Positions 8,493 through 17,216 of a DNA stretch of 64,000 bases are shown here, piece after piece. The translations under genes were made by a program, and so were the position numbers. Under the pieces are notes generated by a model. The model worked only from the letters and a program-made list of their open reading frames with translations. It searched no databases and was not told the DNA's origin. The stretch is from the NCBI RefSeq assembly GCF_012641185.1, contig NZ_JAAXLK010000012.1:22464-86463 (forward strand), given 5' to 3'. The stretch comes from Levilactobacillus tujiorum (GTDB lineage Bacteria > Bacillota > Bacilli > Lactobacillales > Lactobacillaceae). The stretch's first letter is position 1. Every line of letters begins with the position of its first letter.

Positions 8493-10724
8493 TTAATGAA
8501 ACGCACGCTTGACAACGTAAACATCCGGAATATTTTTAATGCTATCAATAATCCGTTGCAACTCCACTTGATTGCGCGTCCCCAGGCTCACCGAAATAAT
8601 CGCCATCCGGTTATGATCAACCTTGCCATTAATCGAGGTCAAAAACTTCGTATTGTTGTTGATGGTCCGCAAAACATCGTTTAGCATCCCATTACGATTG
8701 TAGCCTTGCACCTCAATATCCGCATTGTAATTGGTCTTGTCACCGGCCATGTTCCCCCAACGAACGGCAACAATCCGCTCACCGTTCTCCTCGGCATGCT
8801 TAACGTTAGGACAATCTCGACGATGAACGGACACACCACGACCCTTGGTGATATAACCAACGATATCGTCGCCAGGGACCGGTGAACAACAGTGGCTCAA
8901 CCGAATCAACAGGTTGTCAACGCCTTCGATGACCACGCCATCAGATTCTTTACCCTTCCGATCGCGCTTGTCACCGTCATTATCGTTCTTGATCGTTTGA
9001 TGTTCTTCGAGAAGTTCGCGTTCCTCTTGCCGCTGACGCTCATCTTCTTCTGCCTTCCGCACGCCTTCAGTCAGACGGTTAGCAACACCACGCGGCTGGA
9101 TATCACCAAACCCAATGGCTGCCAGAAGGTCATCCGCGTGTTGATAATGCATCTTCGCTGTCACGCGTTCCAGGTTTTCCTTATTCATCAACGCCTTAGG
9201 GTCATACCCGAGCTCACGAATTGAGCGCTCCACGGTGTCTTGTCCCGCCACAATATTTTGTTCGCGATCCGTTTGCCGGAAGAACTGCTTAATTTTATTA
9301 CGCGCACGCCGGGTAGAGACTAATTTCAACCAATCACGACTCGGACCAGCTGAACTGGACGAGGTCCGAATATCAACAATATCTCCGTTCTTAATCTCAT
9401 AGTTCAACGGTACGATCTTGCCATTAATGGTCGCCCCGGTCGTGTGGTGACCAACCTCAGTATGAATGGCGTAGGCCATATCCAACGGGCCAGCTCCCTT
9501 AGGCAACTCTAGGACATCCCCCTTGGGCGTGAATGCATAGACGTGATCGCCGAAAAGCTCACCCTTGACGCTATCCATAAAGTCGGAAGCATCGTCGGTA
9601 TCTTCTTGCAACTCGATAATGTGCTTGAAGATGTTGAGCTTATCGCCGGTATTGGTCTCTTGAACCTTATCCTTGACCCCTTCTTTGTAAGCCCAGTGCG
9701 CTGCCACCCCATATTCAGCGACCGCGTGCATTTCCTTGGTCCGAATCTGGACTTCTAGGGGACGCCCCTCAGGCCCGATAACCGTGGTGTGCAGGGACTG
9801 GTACATATTTGCCTTAGGCATCGCGATGTAGTCCTTGAACCGCCCGGGCATCGGCTTCCATTGTGAGTGAATTGCCCCCAGTACGGCATAGCAATCCTTA
9901 ATCGTATCGACGATCACTCGAATGGCCAGCAAATCGTAAATTTGGCTAAATTGCTTATGCTGATCCTTCATCTTCCGGTAAACAGAATAAATGTGCTTCG
10001 GCCGTCCGTAAATTTCCGGATCAAGCTTCAAATCCTTGATGGATGCCTGAATGACTTTAATGGCACCCGCAATGTACTGTTCCCGTTGATCGCGTCGTGA
10101 GTTCATGAGGTGAACAATTCGGTAGTACTGTTGAGGATTCAAGTAACGCAGCGAGATATCTTCTAGCTCCCATTTAATGGTGCTAATCCCTAAGCGATCA
10201 GCTAATGGCGCATAGATTTCCAGCGTTTCATTGGCAATCCGCCGCTGTTTATCCGGCCGCAAATGCTGTAACGTCCGCATATTGTGCAACCGATCGGCCA
10301 GCTTCACAATCATGACCCGGATGTCCTTAGACATGGCGAGCAGCAACTTCCGGTGATTTTCCGCCAACTGTTCTCGATTAGACTTATACTTAATCTTCCC
10401 CAGCTTGGTGACGCCATCTACGATCAACGCCACATCGTCGCCAAAGAGCTCGCGCACGTCACTTAGAGAAACGCCAGTATCTTCCACAATATCATGTAGA
10501 AATCCAGCAGACACCGTTTCTGGATCCATGTTTAGATCCGCCAGAATTCCCGCCACTTGGATGGGATGCATGATGTAGGGTTCGCCAGACTGACGATGCT
10601 GGTCCTTGTGGGCAACCGTTGCAAAATGGCAGGCTTTGATCACCATTTCAACGTGTTGCGCATTCATATATTTACCGACTCTGGCAATTACCTCTTCAGC
10701 CGTCCAGACACGTTCTTTGGTCAT
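8493..10724 (-). CDS. rel: Bifunctional (p)ppGpp synthetase/hydrolase (RelA/SpoT homologue)
   Basis: Long RSH protein that makes and degrades the stringent-response alarmone (p)ppGpp at the ribosome. Domains in order: HD hydrolase (about 45-200, GEPYIMHPIQVAGIL and GFLHDIVEDT), synthetase (about 240-360, RVIVDTIKDCYAVLG, GRFKDYIAMPKANMYQSLH), TGS (about 395-455, TPKGDVLELPKGAGPLDMAY), a zinc-finger/RIS region (LIRLSHCCSPVPGDDIVGY) and a C-terminal ACT domain. Both catalytic halves look intact, so it is bifunctional. I choose the ATG at 10724 (743 aa), with GGTGG 8 bases upstream; GTG codons in frame at 10736 and 10739 are alternatives. dtd lies downstream, as in most Firmicutes. Confidence 0.96.
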   Translation of the reverse strand: MTKERVWTAEEVIARVGKYMNAQHVEMVIKACHFATVAHKDQHRQSGEPYIMHPIQVAGILADLNMDPETVSAGFLHDIVEDTGVSLSDVRELFGDDVALIVDGVTKLGKIKYKSNREQLAENHRKLLLAMSKDIRVMIVKLADRLHNMRTLQHLRPDKQRRIANETLEIYAPLADRLGISTIKWELEDISLRYLNPQQYYRIVHLMNSRRDQREQYIAGAIKVIQASIKDLKLDPEIYGRPKHIYSVYRKMKDQHKQFSQIYDLLAIRVIVDTIKDCYAVLGAIHSQWKPMPGRFKDYIAMPKANMYQSLHTTVIGPEGRPLEVQIRTKEMHAVAEYGVAAHWAYKEGVKDKVQETNTGDKLNIFKHIIELQEDTDDASDFMDSVKGELFGDHVYAFTPKGDVLELPKGAGPLDMAYAIHTEVGHHTTGATINGKIVPLNYEIKNGDIVDIRTSSSSAGPSRDWLKLVSTRRARNKIKQFFRQTDREQNIVAGQDTVERSIRELGYDPKALMNKENLERVTAKMHYQHADDLLAAIGFGDIQPRGVANRLTEGVRKAEEDERQRQEERELLEEHQTIKNDNDGDKRDRKGKESDGVVIEGVDNLLIRLSHCCSPVPGDDIVGYITKGRGVSVHRRDCPNVKHAEENGERIVAVRWGNMAGDKTNYNADIEVQGYNRNGMLNDVLRTINNNTKFLTSINGKVDHNRMAIISVSLGTRNQVELQRIIDSIKNIPDVYVVKRAFH

Positions 10725-10752
10725 ATTGGACGCCACCACCCTTAAATATAGA

Positions 10753-11088
10753 TTATGATTCGCTTATCTTTTTGGTTTGTGTGAGACCATACCCCAGATA
10801 GGCCAGACACAGATAAACCACAGCAAAGTACCACGTATACTGGGGCAAAAACAGGTAGGCACCTACGAGATAGCACAGTGGCCAAATGACCAGCCACCAT
10901 CCCGGTTGTGTCCGTTGATAAATCATCCGGCCGGTAGCCACCGCTATCCCGCCATTAATTAAAACTAGGAAAAGACCGAAGCGCCAGACCGGCCCGATGC
11001 TGATCCAGGCAAGCACTGCCGGAACGATCAGCCCCATCACCAGACCTAGTCCCCAATATCGCCAACCCATTCTTTCCAAAAATGCCAT
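10753..11088 (-). CDS. Small four-helix membrane protein, function unknown
   Basis: A 111-aa very hydrophobic protein, Trp/Tyr rich, with about four membrane segments (residues 11-30, 33-52, 63-80 and 83-103) and a short positively charged C-terminus. I do not recognise a functional family. It is transcribed in the direction of rel and ends 29 bases before the rel start. A likely extended -10 (TGCTAAAAT, minus strand, about 11131-11123) precedes it, so it may lead a transcript into rel. Confidence 0.7.
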   Translation of the reverse strand: MAFLERMGWRYWGLGLVMGLIVPAVLAWISIGPVWRFGLFLVLINGGIAVATGRMIYQRTQPGWWLVIWPLCYLVGAYLFLPQYTWYFAVVYLCLAYLGYGLTQTKKISES

Positions 11089-11155
11089 TCAATGTTCACC
11101 TAACTCTCATATAATTGGAACTATTTTAGCATGTTTTCACGGAGATTTCATCAAA

Positions 11156-11908
11156 TCATCTCGGTTGCTGGAGCTCCAGCACCATTGAAATGGCTGACAG
11201 CAGGTATAACGGGGCCGTTTCGGTCCGTAAAATCCGGGGACCCAATCCCACTAACGTCGTCGCTTGTGTCTGCGCCAATGCCACTTCATCCGGACTAATG
11301 CCGCCTTCTGGACCGAAGATGGTCAGGAGACTCTGGCCTGCCGTCAAAGCCTGTAATTGTTGATTTAAGGCACTCTGTTCGCCTTGCTTGGCCGATTCCT
11401 CATAAGCCATTAGACGCACGTCAACCGGCTCTTTAAGGACTGCTGCTAAGTTGGGCGCGTACTGGACAACCGGCCGCCGTAATCGGTGTGATTGTTCAGC
11501 TGCCCCGTCAGCAATTTTGGTTAGGCGTTTCAGCTTCTTATCCACTTTATTTCCTTGCCATTTAGCCACGGACCAATCACCACTGAAGAAGATAATGCGA
11601 TCAACCCCCAACTCAGTGGCCTTTTGCGTGATCCATTCTGCCTTTTCTTGCTTAGGCAGTCCGCAGGCAATCGTGACGTGCACTGGCAATTCAACCTTCG
11701 GCGTCGGCACAGCAGCTAACGTGACGGTTGCTTGCTCAGCCGTTAGCCGCTCCAAGGTACCGTGAAAGAGGTGTGCCTGTTGATCAACAAACTCCGCGGT
11801 CGCCCCCACTTCAGCCCGTAAGACCGTCACCCAATGATGATAGATTGTCGCTGAAAGTTCCACCTGGTCTCCACTTTGATGGGCCTCATCTAGAAAATAG
11901 CGTTGCAT
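11156..11908 (-). CDS. rsmE: 16S rRNA (uracil-1498-N3)-methyltransferase
   Basis: SPOUT-class methyltransferase that modifies U1498 of 16S rRNA. At 250 aa it has an N-terminal PUA-like domain (MQRYFLDE at the start, about 1-70) and a C-terminal knotted SPOUT domain with GPEGGISPDEV and GPRILRTETAPLYLLSAI. It starts 3 bases after the prmA stop, so the two are one transcript, a pairing conserved in Firmicutes. Confidence 0.95.
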   Translation of the reverse strand: MQRYFLDEAHQSGDQVELSATIYHHWVTVLRAEVGATAEFVDQQAHLFHGTLERLTAEQATVTLAAVPTPKVELPVHVTIACGLPKQEKAEWITQKATELGVDRIIFFSGDWSVAKWQGNKVDKKLKRLTKIADGAAEQSHRLRRPVVQYAPNLAAVLKEPVDVRLMAYEESAKQGEQSALNQQLQALTAGQSLLTIFGPEGGISPDEVALAQTQATTLVGLGPRILRTETAPLYLLSAISMVLELQQPR

Positions 11909-11911
11909 GGC

Positions 11912-12862
11912 TTACTCATCCTCCGTCGGTTTGTGCGCAATGACACCGCGCCAATCCTTCATCTGTAGAATGTTATCAATGATGAAGCCTTGCTTTTCTT
12001 GCGCAGCAACGACTTCATCCAATTTGTCCGCAATGATGCCTGACGTGAGGAAGTAGCCTCCCGCCGTCAGATTCTCCCAAGCCTGAGGAACCAGTGGCAG
12101 AATAATCTCGGCCAAAATATTGGCAACCACGAGGTTAACGGGGTGATGAATTCCCTTGAGCAAATCGTTGGGCTTGGCGATCACGTCTTCAGCCACCGGA
12201 TTGAGATCCAAATTAGTCTTGGCGGAACGAACCGCCACGTCGTCTAGATCGAAAGCCGTGATGTCCTTGACTCCCATGTATTTAGCCGCAATGCTCAACA
12301 CGCCTGAACCAGTACCGACGTCGTACATGGATTCGCCGCCACGGACGACCATTTCCAGTGCGGTCATGGACAATCGCGTGGTAGGATGCGTCCCCGTACC
12401 AAAAGCCATTCCGGGATCTAAGCGAATGACGTTTTCACCCGGTTGGACCGGTTGATAGTTCTCCCAGCTCGGCGTCACGGTCAAGTAACGCGTCACCCGT
12501 ACTGGATGGTAATACTTCTGCCAAGCAGTTGCCCAGTTCTTATCGTCGACCGCTTTAGTCGTCACCGTCCCCGGTGTTGGATCGAGGCCAAACCGACTGA
12601 GCTCAGCAACGCGCTGCTTGATCGTTGGCAAGATTTCGGGAACAAAGACGGTTTCCGGGTAATAGGCGGTGATCAGCGCACCGCTCGTCCGGTGAGGGAT
12701 CGTGTCCAAGTCCACAATTTCACCGAACTTACCCGCCTTTAAATTCGCATAGTCTGCAGCGTCGTCGATCTTGACGCCACTCGCACCTGCTTCTTGTAAA
12801 ATGTTGCTGACCGCTTCAACGGCTTCATTCGTGGTTAAGATGCTCACTTCGGTCCATTCCAT
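11912..12862 (-). CDS. prmA: Ribosomal protein L11 methyltransferase
   Basis: SAM-dependent methyltransferase acting on ribosomal protein L11. At 316 aa it has an N-terminal substrate-recognition domain ([20 protein letters not shown]) and a Rossmann methyltransferase domain with motif [14 protein letters not shown] (about 180-192) and [13 protein letters not shown]. The ATG has a GGAGGAAACG ribosome binding site. It is followed closely by rsmE. A strong terminator (12888-12924) lies just upstream, so prmA depends on read-through or on a promoter hidden close to its start. Confidence 0.96.
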   Translation of the reverse strand: MEWTEVSILTTNEAVEAVSNILQEAGASGVKIDDAADYANLKAGKFGEIVDLDTIPHRTSGALITAYYPETVFVPEILPTIKQRVAELSRFGLDPTPGTVTTKAVDDKNWATAWQKYYHPVRVTRYLTVTPSWENYQPVQPGENVIRLDPGMAFGTGTHPTTRLSMTALEMVVRGGESMYDVGTGSGVLSIAAKYMGVKDITAFDLDDVAVRSAKTNLDLNPVAEDVIAKPNDLLKGIHHPVNLVVANILAEIILPLVPQAWENLTAGGYFLTSGIIADKLDEVVAAQEKQGFIIDNILQMKDWRGVIAHKPTEDE

Positions 12863-12887
12863 AACTCGTTTCCTCCTTTGATTATGT

Positions 12888-12924
12888 AAAAAAGAGCTGG
12901 AGACAACAATCTTGTCACCAGCTC
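12888..12924 (-). terminator. Terminator upstream of prmA
   Basis: On the minus strand GAGCTGG (12924-12918) pairs with CCAGCTC (12900-12894), followed by TTTTTT. It ends the transcript of the 105-aa gene upstream and lies only 25 bases before the prmA start. Confidence 0.8.
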
Positions 12925-12961
12925 ACCGCTAAACATTTAAGAAATTGACGAAGACGGCCGC

Positions 12962-13279
12962 CTAGACCTTCTCGGTTTTGGACGGGTGGTCAGCGTTTTT
13001 TTGCTTTCGCTGGGCAAGACGTGTTTCGAGATAATCCAACATGTCCGCCTCATTTTGGAATACGCGGGGATGCTTCTGTTTATGCAGGCGCAAATCAATC
13101 TCGTTAATTCGCTGACGCCCGGTCCACGTATGCCCATAACGAATGATTACCCGGTTATTGAGCGAATCTTTCCCGAATTTAAAGACGTAGACGCTCTCTG
13201 GCGCCATCAACGGCCGAATGTACGACTTTTCATAACGATAGTTGTGCTGCCGTAAAAACTCCTTGGTTCGACTCAGCAT
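12962..13279 (-). CDS. Conserved small protein of unknown function
   Basis: A 105-aa basic, soluble protein (MLSRTKEFLRQHNYRYEKSY at the start, KTEKV at the end). No catalytic motif is visible and I do not recognise the family. The ATG at 13279 is chosen because AGGAGGTGATTACC precedes it; the slightly longer GTG frame would overlap this site. It has a candidate promoter at 13376-13404 and its own terminator, and sits upstream of prmA-rsmE on the same strand. The function is unknown. Confidence 0.7.
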   Translation of the reverse strand: MLSRTKEFLRQHNYRYEKSYIRPLMAPESVYVFKFGKDSLNNRVIIRYGHTWTGRQRINEIDLRLHKQKHPRVFQNEADMLDYLETRLAQRKQKNADHPSKTEKV

Positions 13280-13375
13280 GGTAATCACCTCCTATACAAT
13301 GACAATCTACTCGGTTCTCAAACATTTTAAGGCCACTTCGGTTGTCTAACCCCCATTAAAATGTATCAATAATTG

Positions 13376-13404
13376 ATAATAGTTGATTTTACACCCGATT
13401 GCAA
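13376..13404 (-). promoter_or_regulatory. Promoter of the 105-aa unknown gene
   Basis: TTGCAA (13404-13399), a 17-base spacer, and TATTAT (13381-13376) on the minus strand. The start would be near 13370, about 90 bases before the gene. Confidence 0.55.
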
Positions 13405-13465
13405 GTAAAAAGTCTATGGCCCACAACTTTTGTGATCCTTGACTTCCAACTTGTCATCACGACTT

Positions 13466-13484
13466 TGTAAACACTTTCATTATA
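13466..13484 (-). promoter_or_regulatory. cre-like site next to a TATAAT box
   Basis: On the minus strand TATAAT (13484-13479) runs into TGAAAGTGTTTACA (13479-13466), which matches the catabolite-control consensus TGWAANCGNTNWCA at all but one position. The rest of the 480-base gap 13280-13760 shows no gene on either strand that I can support. Confidence 0.4.
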
Positions 13485-13760
13485 CTGGATTTAGCCGCAA
13501 TTTAAAAGGATAAATGCTCTTAAAACCAATGAAATGGGCATTTTGCTTTTGAGTCGTTGAAATTTAGCCGGTTAAACGGTGCTAACTGTCCATTCTCTCC
13601 AGCACTTACAACCGTAAAGCGACGCTATGGGTAACACAATGACTGAATCCGTTTCCAATAAAAAGCCGTCCAGCCTGCGTTTTGGTTGCATTTTAGAAAT
13701 AAATCATTAAGAATAGAAACATAAACGAAACGGCTAAGTGCCGTGAGGGAGGAATTTATC

Positions 13761-14138
13761 GTGATTAAGGAATTTAAGGCATTTATCGCCCGTGGCAATG
13801 TGATGGACTTGGCCGTTGGGGTCATTGTTGGGGCTGCTTTTACCGCCATCGTTAATTCATTGGTGGAAAATCTGATCAACCCGCTACTGGGAATTTTTAT
13901 CGGCAGCATTGACTTTTCCGATCTGGTGCTAACCGTTGGCAGTGCTCATTTCCGGTATGGCGCCTTTATTAATTCTGTCATCAACTTTCTAATCATCGCG
14001 TTCGTGGTCTTCCTGCTCATCAAGCTACTCAACAAGCTTGTTCCCAAGCCCGTCGAAGAAAAGACCGAGCCGAAACCCACCGCTGAAGAGAAATACTTAC
14101 AGGAAATCGTAGAGATTCTAAAGAAAGACGACAAGTAA
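13761..14138 (+). CDS. mscL: Large-conductance mechanosensitive channel
   Basis: Homopentameric membrane valve that opens under osmotic down-shock. At 125 aa it has TM1 about 15-45 with the conserved [20 protein letters not shown] entry, a periplasmic-type loop, TM2 about 70-95 ([19 protein letters not shown]) and a C-terminal charged helix. The start is the GTG at 13761, with GGGAGGAATTTATC just before it; the longer frame would include the ribosome binding site. A single gene followed by its own terminator. Confidence 0.96.
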   Translation: MIKEFKAFIARGNVMDLAVGVIVGAAFTAIVNSLVENLINPLLGIFIGSIDFSDLVLTVGSAHFRYGAFINSVINFLIIAFVVFLLIKLLNKLVPKPVEEKTEPKPTAEEKYLQEIVEILKKDDK

Positions 14139-14159
14139 CGAGCTTGCCAACCTGATTGG

Positions 14160-14192
14160 GACCGGAGGAAAATTCTTCTGGTCTCTTTTTTT
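14160..14192 (+). terminator. Terminator of mscL
   Basis: GACCGGAGGAA pairs with TTCTTCTGGTC (two G-U pairs), followed by TCTTTTTTT. It lies about 20 bases past the mscL stop. The 208 bases after it, up to 14400, hold the promoter region of the next gene but no clear hexamers. Confidence 0.8.
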
Positions 14193-14400
14193 CGCCATCA
14201 AGGCATTCACTTGCCATAATTGGTTGACGAGAGTACTCGTAATTTCGGCGAAAGCTGCGTCAATTTTAACCAAATCCTATATTTATTCTTGAAATCCCCC
14301 CACCAGCTCCATAAAATTAAAGAACACAGGGATCACGCTGACTAGTGATAGCTAAAGCAGCAATCTCCTACGTTCAAATAGATAAAGGAGCGACTATTTT

Positions 14401-14976
14401 ATGATATTATTTATTTGGCTACTAGCCTGTGCCGGCGGTGGCTACTGGGCCTATACCCATCACCGCAAATGGTTGGTTGGGTTGAGTGCCCTCCTCTTTG
14501 TTTTCGGTGGAATTGGTGCACTCGGCAGCCAGCAACCTGCTAGTAAGACCAAAACGGTCAAAGTCGGCACGCAACGGTTGGCGAAAGCACAGAGTGAGTC
14601 TCGCCAATTGGCAGCATCTTCTAGCAGACAGGATAAAGCATTCGCCGCAGTGACGAGTCAGATCGACGAATCAACCTCCGCCAGCGAATCTAGGGCTGAC
14701 AGTGCCAGTACGGCCGCGGCCAGCTCACAAGCGGCAGCTAAATCAGCCGCCAAAGCTACTTCCCGGCAAGCGTCTTCTGCGACTCGAACCAGCCGTGCCA
14801 GTCACAAGCAAGGCAACCTGGATACCGATAAAGCCCAACAAATCATTGGAAATCGTAACTCCAAGATTTATCACGTTCCCGGTCAAGCTGGCTACCATAT
14901 GAATAGCAGCAATGCCGTGTATTTTCAGACTGAAGCCCAGGCGAAAGCCGCGGGTTATAGAAAGGCGCTCCGCTGA
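14401..14976 (+). CDS. Membrane-anchored protein with C-terminal sunset-like domain
   Basis: A 191-aa protein. Two N-terminal hydrophobic segments (about 2-18 and 24-42) are followed by a long Ser/Ala/Lys-rich, probably disordered or wall-spanning stretch (about 48-140). The C-terminal module (about 148-190) carries GNRNSKIYHVPGQAGYHM, then NAVYF and AGYRKA. This resembles the small YHxPxxxxY/NxxxFxSxxxAxxAGYRxA module that often accompanies secreted nucleases, but its usual Cys is replaced here by Gln (PGQAGY). Its stop overlaps the nuclease start (TGATG), so the two are translationally coupled. A partner role is inference. Confidence 0.7.
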   Translation: MILFIWLLACAGGGYWAYTHHRKWLVGLSALLFVFGGIGALGSQQPASKTKTVKVGTQRLAKAQSESRQLAASSSRQDKAFAAVTSQIDESTSASESRADSASTAAASSQAAAKSAAKATSRQASSATRTSRASHKQGNLDTDKAQQIIGNRNSKIYHVPGQAGYHMNSSNAVYFQTEAQAKAAGYRKALR

Positions 14977-15833
14977 TGAAAAAACTACTAACACTGACGA
15001 TTAGTTTACTAGCAATCTTAGGCATTGGTCTAAGTGGCTGCGGTCACCAAAAGTCCGCTGCCCAATCAGAAAAGACGTCAATCGTCTACGATCACACACC
15101 GCAGAAACAAGCTAGTCGATTAGAGAAGAAAAACGCGTCCGAAAAAGTCCGGCTAGACCGCCGTCAGGCTAAGTTGAATCGCCAACAGACCAGCTTTAAA
15201 GCTGCTCAAAAAAAATCATCGGCGGCGCAGCCCTCATCTTCCACCGCGGCATCGACTGTCAATTTAGCCAATCTAACTTATAGCGGGCAACCAGAAATCA
15301 CCGTTAATCAAAACAAGCCGGGATTCAGCCAGGCACAGTTGTCGACTAAACGTGGTGCTTGGGCAACCTACGATGACCTCGACCAGTTAAATCGGGTCAC
15401 TGGCGCCTCTGCTCTACTGAACCAATCGCTCATGCCCACTGCTCAGCGGGAACCCCTCACGGTTGATCCGACAGGCTGGCATAACAAGCGGACCCACCAC
15501 GGTTGGCTGTACAACCGTAGCCACCTCATTGGTTACCAATTCACCGGTCAGAATAACAATACGAAGAATCTCATGACTGGGACACGTACGCTAAATAGTC
15601 CCAACATGCTCCATCACGAAATGGATGTCGCTACATATCTAAAAGCCAGCAAATCCCACTACGTCCGGTACGCCGTCACCCCTATTTTTAAGGGCAATGA
15701 ATTGGTGGCTCGGGGCGTTCAGATGCGCGCCCAATCAATTGGCTCTAACGCGGTGCGTTTCAATGTCTACATTTTTAATGTTGAACCCGGCTATACCATT
15801 GATTACAGCACCGGGTACAGTCACGCAAGTTAA
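14976..15833 (+). CDS. DNA/RNA non-specific endonuclease, lipoprotein
   Basis: Secreted nuclease of the Endonuclease_NS (EndA/NucA) beta-beta-alpha-metal type. A lipoprotein signal has its lipobox LSGC at C22. A Lys/Gln/Ser-rich linker (about 30-95) precedes the catalytic domain (about 98-280). The active-site motif is YNRSHLIGYQ with H183 as the likely general base, and a downstream LNSPNMLHHE segment holds the expected metal-binding Asn. The canonical DRGH appears as NRSH, as in several Firmicutes EndA-like enzymes. Coupled to the 191-aa gene by TGATG. The likely role is degradation of extracellular DNA for nutrition, or DNA processing during uptake. Confidence 0.88.
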   Translation: MKKLLTLTISLLAILGIGLSGCGHQKSAAQSEKTSIVYDHTPQKQASRLEKKNASEKVRLDRRQAKLNRQQTSFKAAQKKSSAAQPSSSTAASTVNLANLTYSGQPEITVNQNKPGFSQAQLSTKRGAWATYDDLDQLNRVTGASALLNQSLMPTAQREPLTVDPTGWHNKRTHHGWLYNRSHLIGYQFTGQNNNTKNLMTGTRTLNSPNMLHHEMDVATYLKASKSHYVRYAVTPIFKGNELVARGVQMRAQSIGSNAVRFNVYIFNVEPGYTIDYSTGYSHAS

Positions 15834-15889
15834 CACCAATTCTACCGGACTTTATTCGCAAGTTTGCTTACCTTTCGCAGATAAAATGC

Positions 15890-15895
15890 TATACT
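15890..15895 (+). promoter_or_regulatory. Extended -10 promoter (TGCTATACT)
   Basis: TATACT with a TGC extension (15887-15895), about 87 bases before the 120-aa gene. TTACCT lies 16 bases upstream as a weak -35. Confidence 0.5.
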
Positions 15896-15981
15896 ATTTG
15901 AGAGATACGATATCGTAAAGAAAACGGTTGATCGCCGACAATCGTTACCTAAAATTTAGGAATCGTTAAGAGGATGAGCAT

Positions 15982-16344
15982 ATGAGAAATGAGAAGTTGG
16001 AATTTACCAAAACTGATTGGCAACGCGCGCAAACTGCTGTTTTCAATGAGTACGACCGGTTTGTTAAGCAATTACACATCGAAGGCGTTGACTACACAAT
16101 TCTGCAAGCTCGGCGCATCGTCATCTATCAGGATCTGATTGAAGAATGGAAACACAACTTGCCAACCCTAATGACGGATTTAGAAGATAATTCACAAGCC
16201 CTCACCATTTTCGCAGACTTGGCGCAAGATGGGCAGAGCCACTTGCTCGCCCGCTGCGCTAAGAAGATGGAGGCTTGGCCCGACTACATCCCGTCACAGC
16301 TTACCATCTGGCTCGAATTGGCCGAGGATGCCGAACGAGAATAG
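15982..16344 (+). CDS. Small soluble protein of unknown function
   Basis: A 120-aa acidic, largely helical protein (starts MRNEKLEFTKTDWQRAQ; contains RRIVIYQDLIEEW). No signal peptide, membrane segment or catalytic motif is visible, and I do not recognise a family. AAGAGGATGAGCAT precedes the ATG. A 70-aa gene follows 23 bases later on the same transcript, which ends at the terminator 16591-16625. Confidence 0.65.
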   Translation: MRNEKLEFTKTDWQRAQTAVFNEYDRFVKQLHIEGVDYTILQARRIVIYQDLIEEWKHNLPTLMTDLEDNSQALTIFADLAQDGQSHLLARCAKKMEAWPDYIPSQLTIWLELAEDAERE

Positions 16345-16367
16345 GGTTGAAAAGGAGAGTCTCAGAA

Positions 16368-16580
16368 ATGGACAGATTAATTAACACGATCTTAGCTAAA
16401 GTTGCTCAGCTCCCCGCCAAGCGAACGCTAATGTACGACGTGGAAGGCTTTACCGAAGATGAAGTCACTGACTTACAGGAAAAATTGGCGCAAGATGACA
16501 CCTTGCACGTTGAAGTCACCGGGACAAAGCACCACCCAGTATTGGAGATTCATCCCCAATCATCTTCTCTACCTAAATAA
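16368..16580 (+). CDS. Small protein of unknown function
   Basis: A 70-aa protein starting MDRLINTILAKVAQLPAKR, with a pattern like a small alpha/beta regulatory fold (DEVTDLQEKL, then VEVTGTKHHPVLEI). The ATG at 16368 is chosen for the AAAGGAGAG site 9 bases upstream; the longer open frame overlaps the preceding gene. Function unknown. Cotranscribed with the 120-aa gene. Confidence 0.65.
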   Translation: MDRLINTILAKVAQLPAKRTLMYDVEGFTEDEVTDLQEKLAQDDTLHVEVTGTKHHPVLEIHPQSSSLPK

Positions 16581-16590
16581 GATTAAACAT

Positions 16591-16625
16591 AAAATGACAA
16601 TGCCCACTCGGCATTGTCATTTTTT
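16591..16625 (+). terminator. Bidirectional terminator
   Basis: A perfect stem AAAATGACAATGCC / GGCATTGTCATTTT with a 5-nt loop, T-rich on both strands. It separates two convergent genes; the stop codon of the minus-strand gene overlaps the T run. Confidence 0.9.
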
Positions 16626-16866
16626 ATACCCGTTGACCAAAGTCTAAGAGCCCCAACCGGTTGTACTTAGTCAAACGTTGTTCAACTTCCGTCACTGACA
16701 GTTGAATACCGCCCGTAGGAATCACACAGTCATTGGTCCAAGACCATTGGGTAATCTGATCGAGTAAGCGAATATCGGCGTCATCTAAGTCATCAATAAC
16801 CACAGCTAGGCGATCAATAAAGGCGGTTGCTCCCCCGTGAAACGTAAATGCCAATCCCTTTGCCAT
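16624..16866 (-). CDS. Small protein of unknown function
   Basis: An 80-aa protein starting MAKGLAFTFHGGATAFIDR and containing VVIDDLDDADIRLLDQ. The start at 16866 is favoured by the AAAGGGG site. The stop codon falls in the arm of the shared terminator. I do not recognise a family. The 350 bases to the next gene (16867-17216) contain a possible promoter (TTGTTT, 16 bases, TATGAT at 17134-17161) and the repeated leader element. Confidence 0.6.
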   Translation of the reverse strand: MAKGLAFTFHGGATAFIDRLAVVIDDLDDADIRLLDQITQWSWTNDCVIPTGGIQLSVTEVEQRLTKYNRLGLLDFGQRV

Positions 16867-17162
16867 CAAAAACACCCCTTTCGTGCGCTGTCGTTACCCG
16901 TAGAATACCATTATTAGCGTTAATCATGTCCACATTTGATTGGTCAGGATACGTTAGTTTAGGAACAAATCCTTCTGCTTTCTGATAACTATTCATTCAC
17001 TGTCAAAACAAATGCCCCGACTAGTGGATAATGCTCACAATATTCTGGTTATTTATGCAACTTCCCCTTTTAATTATTAAACCATCGTAGTATTCTTATT
17101 ATTGTCGTGTTTTTGACTGACATTAGCCCTTGTTTTGCCGTTTTACATACATATGATGCTAC

Positions 17163-17205
17163 TCGTCCAAATTCTGAAGACGTCAAAAAGCTGACTACAT
17201 ATCTG
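17163..17205 (+). repeat. Repeated leader element, copy 1
   Basis: Begins TCGTCC, has a CGTC-N11-GACG inverted repeat and ends AAAAGCTGACTACATATCTG directly before the GGAGG of the 17217 gene. Copies 2 and 3 are at 18561-18602 and 19477-19517. Confidence 0.7.
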
Positions 17206-17216
17206 GAGGATTTTAT

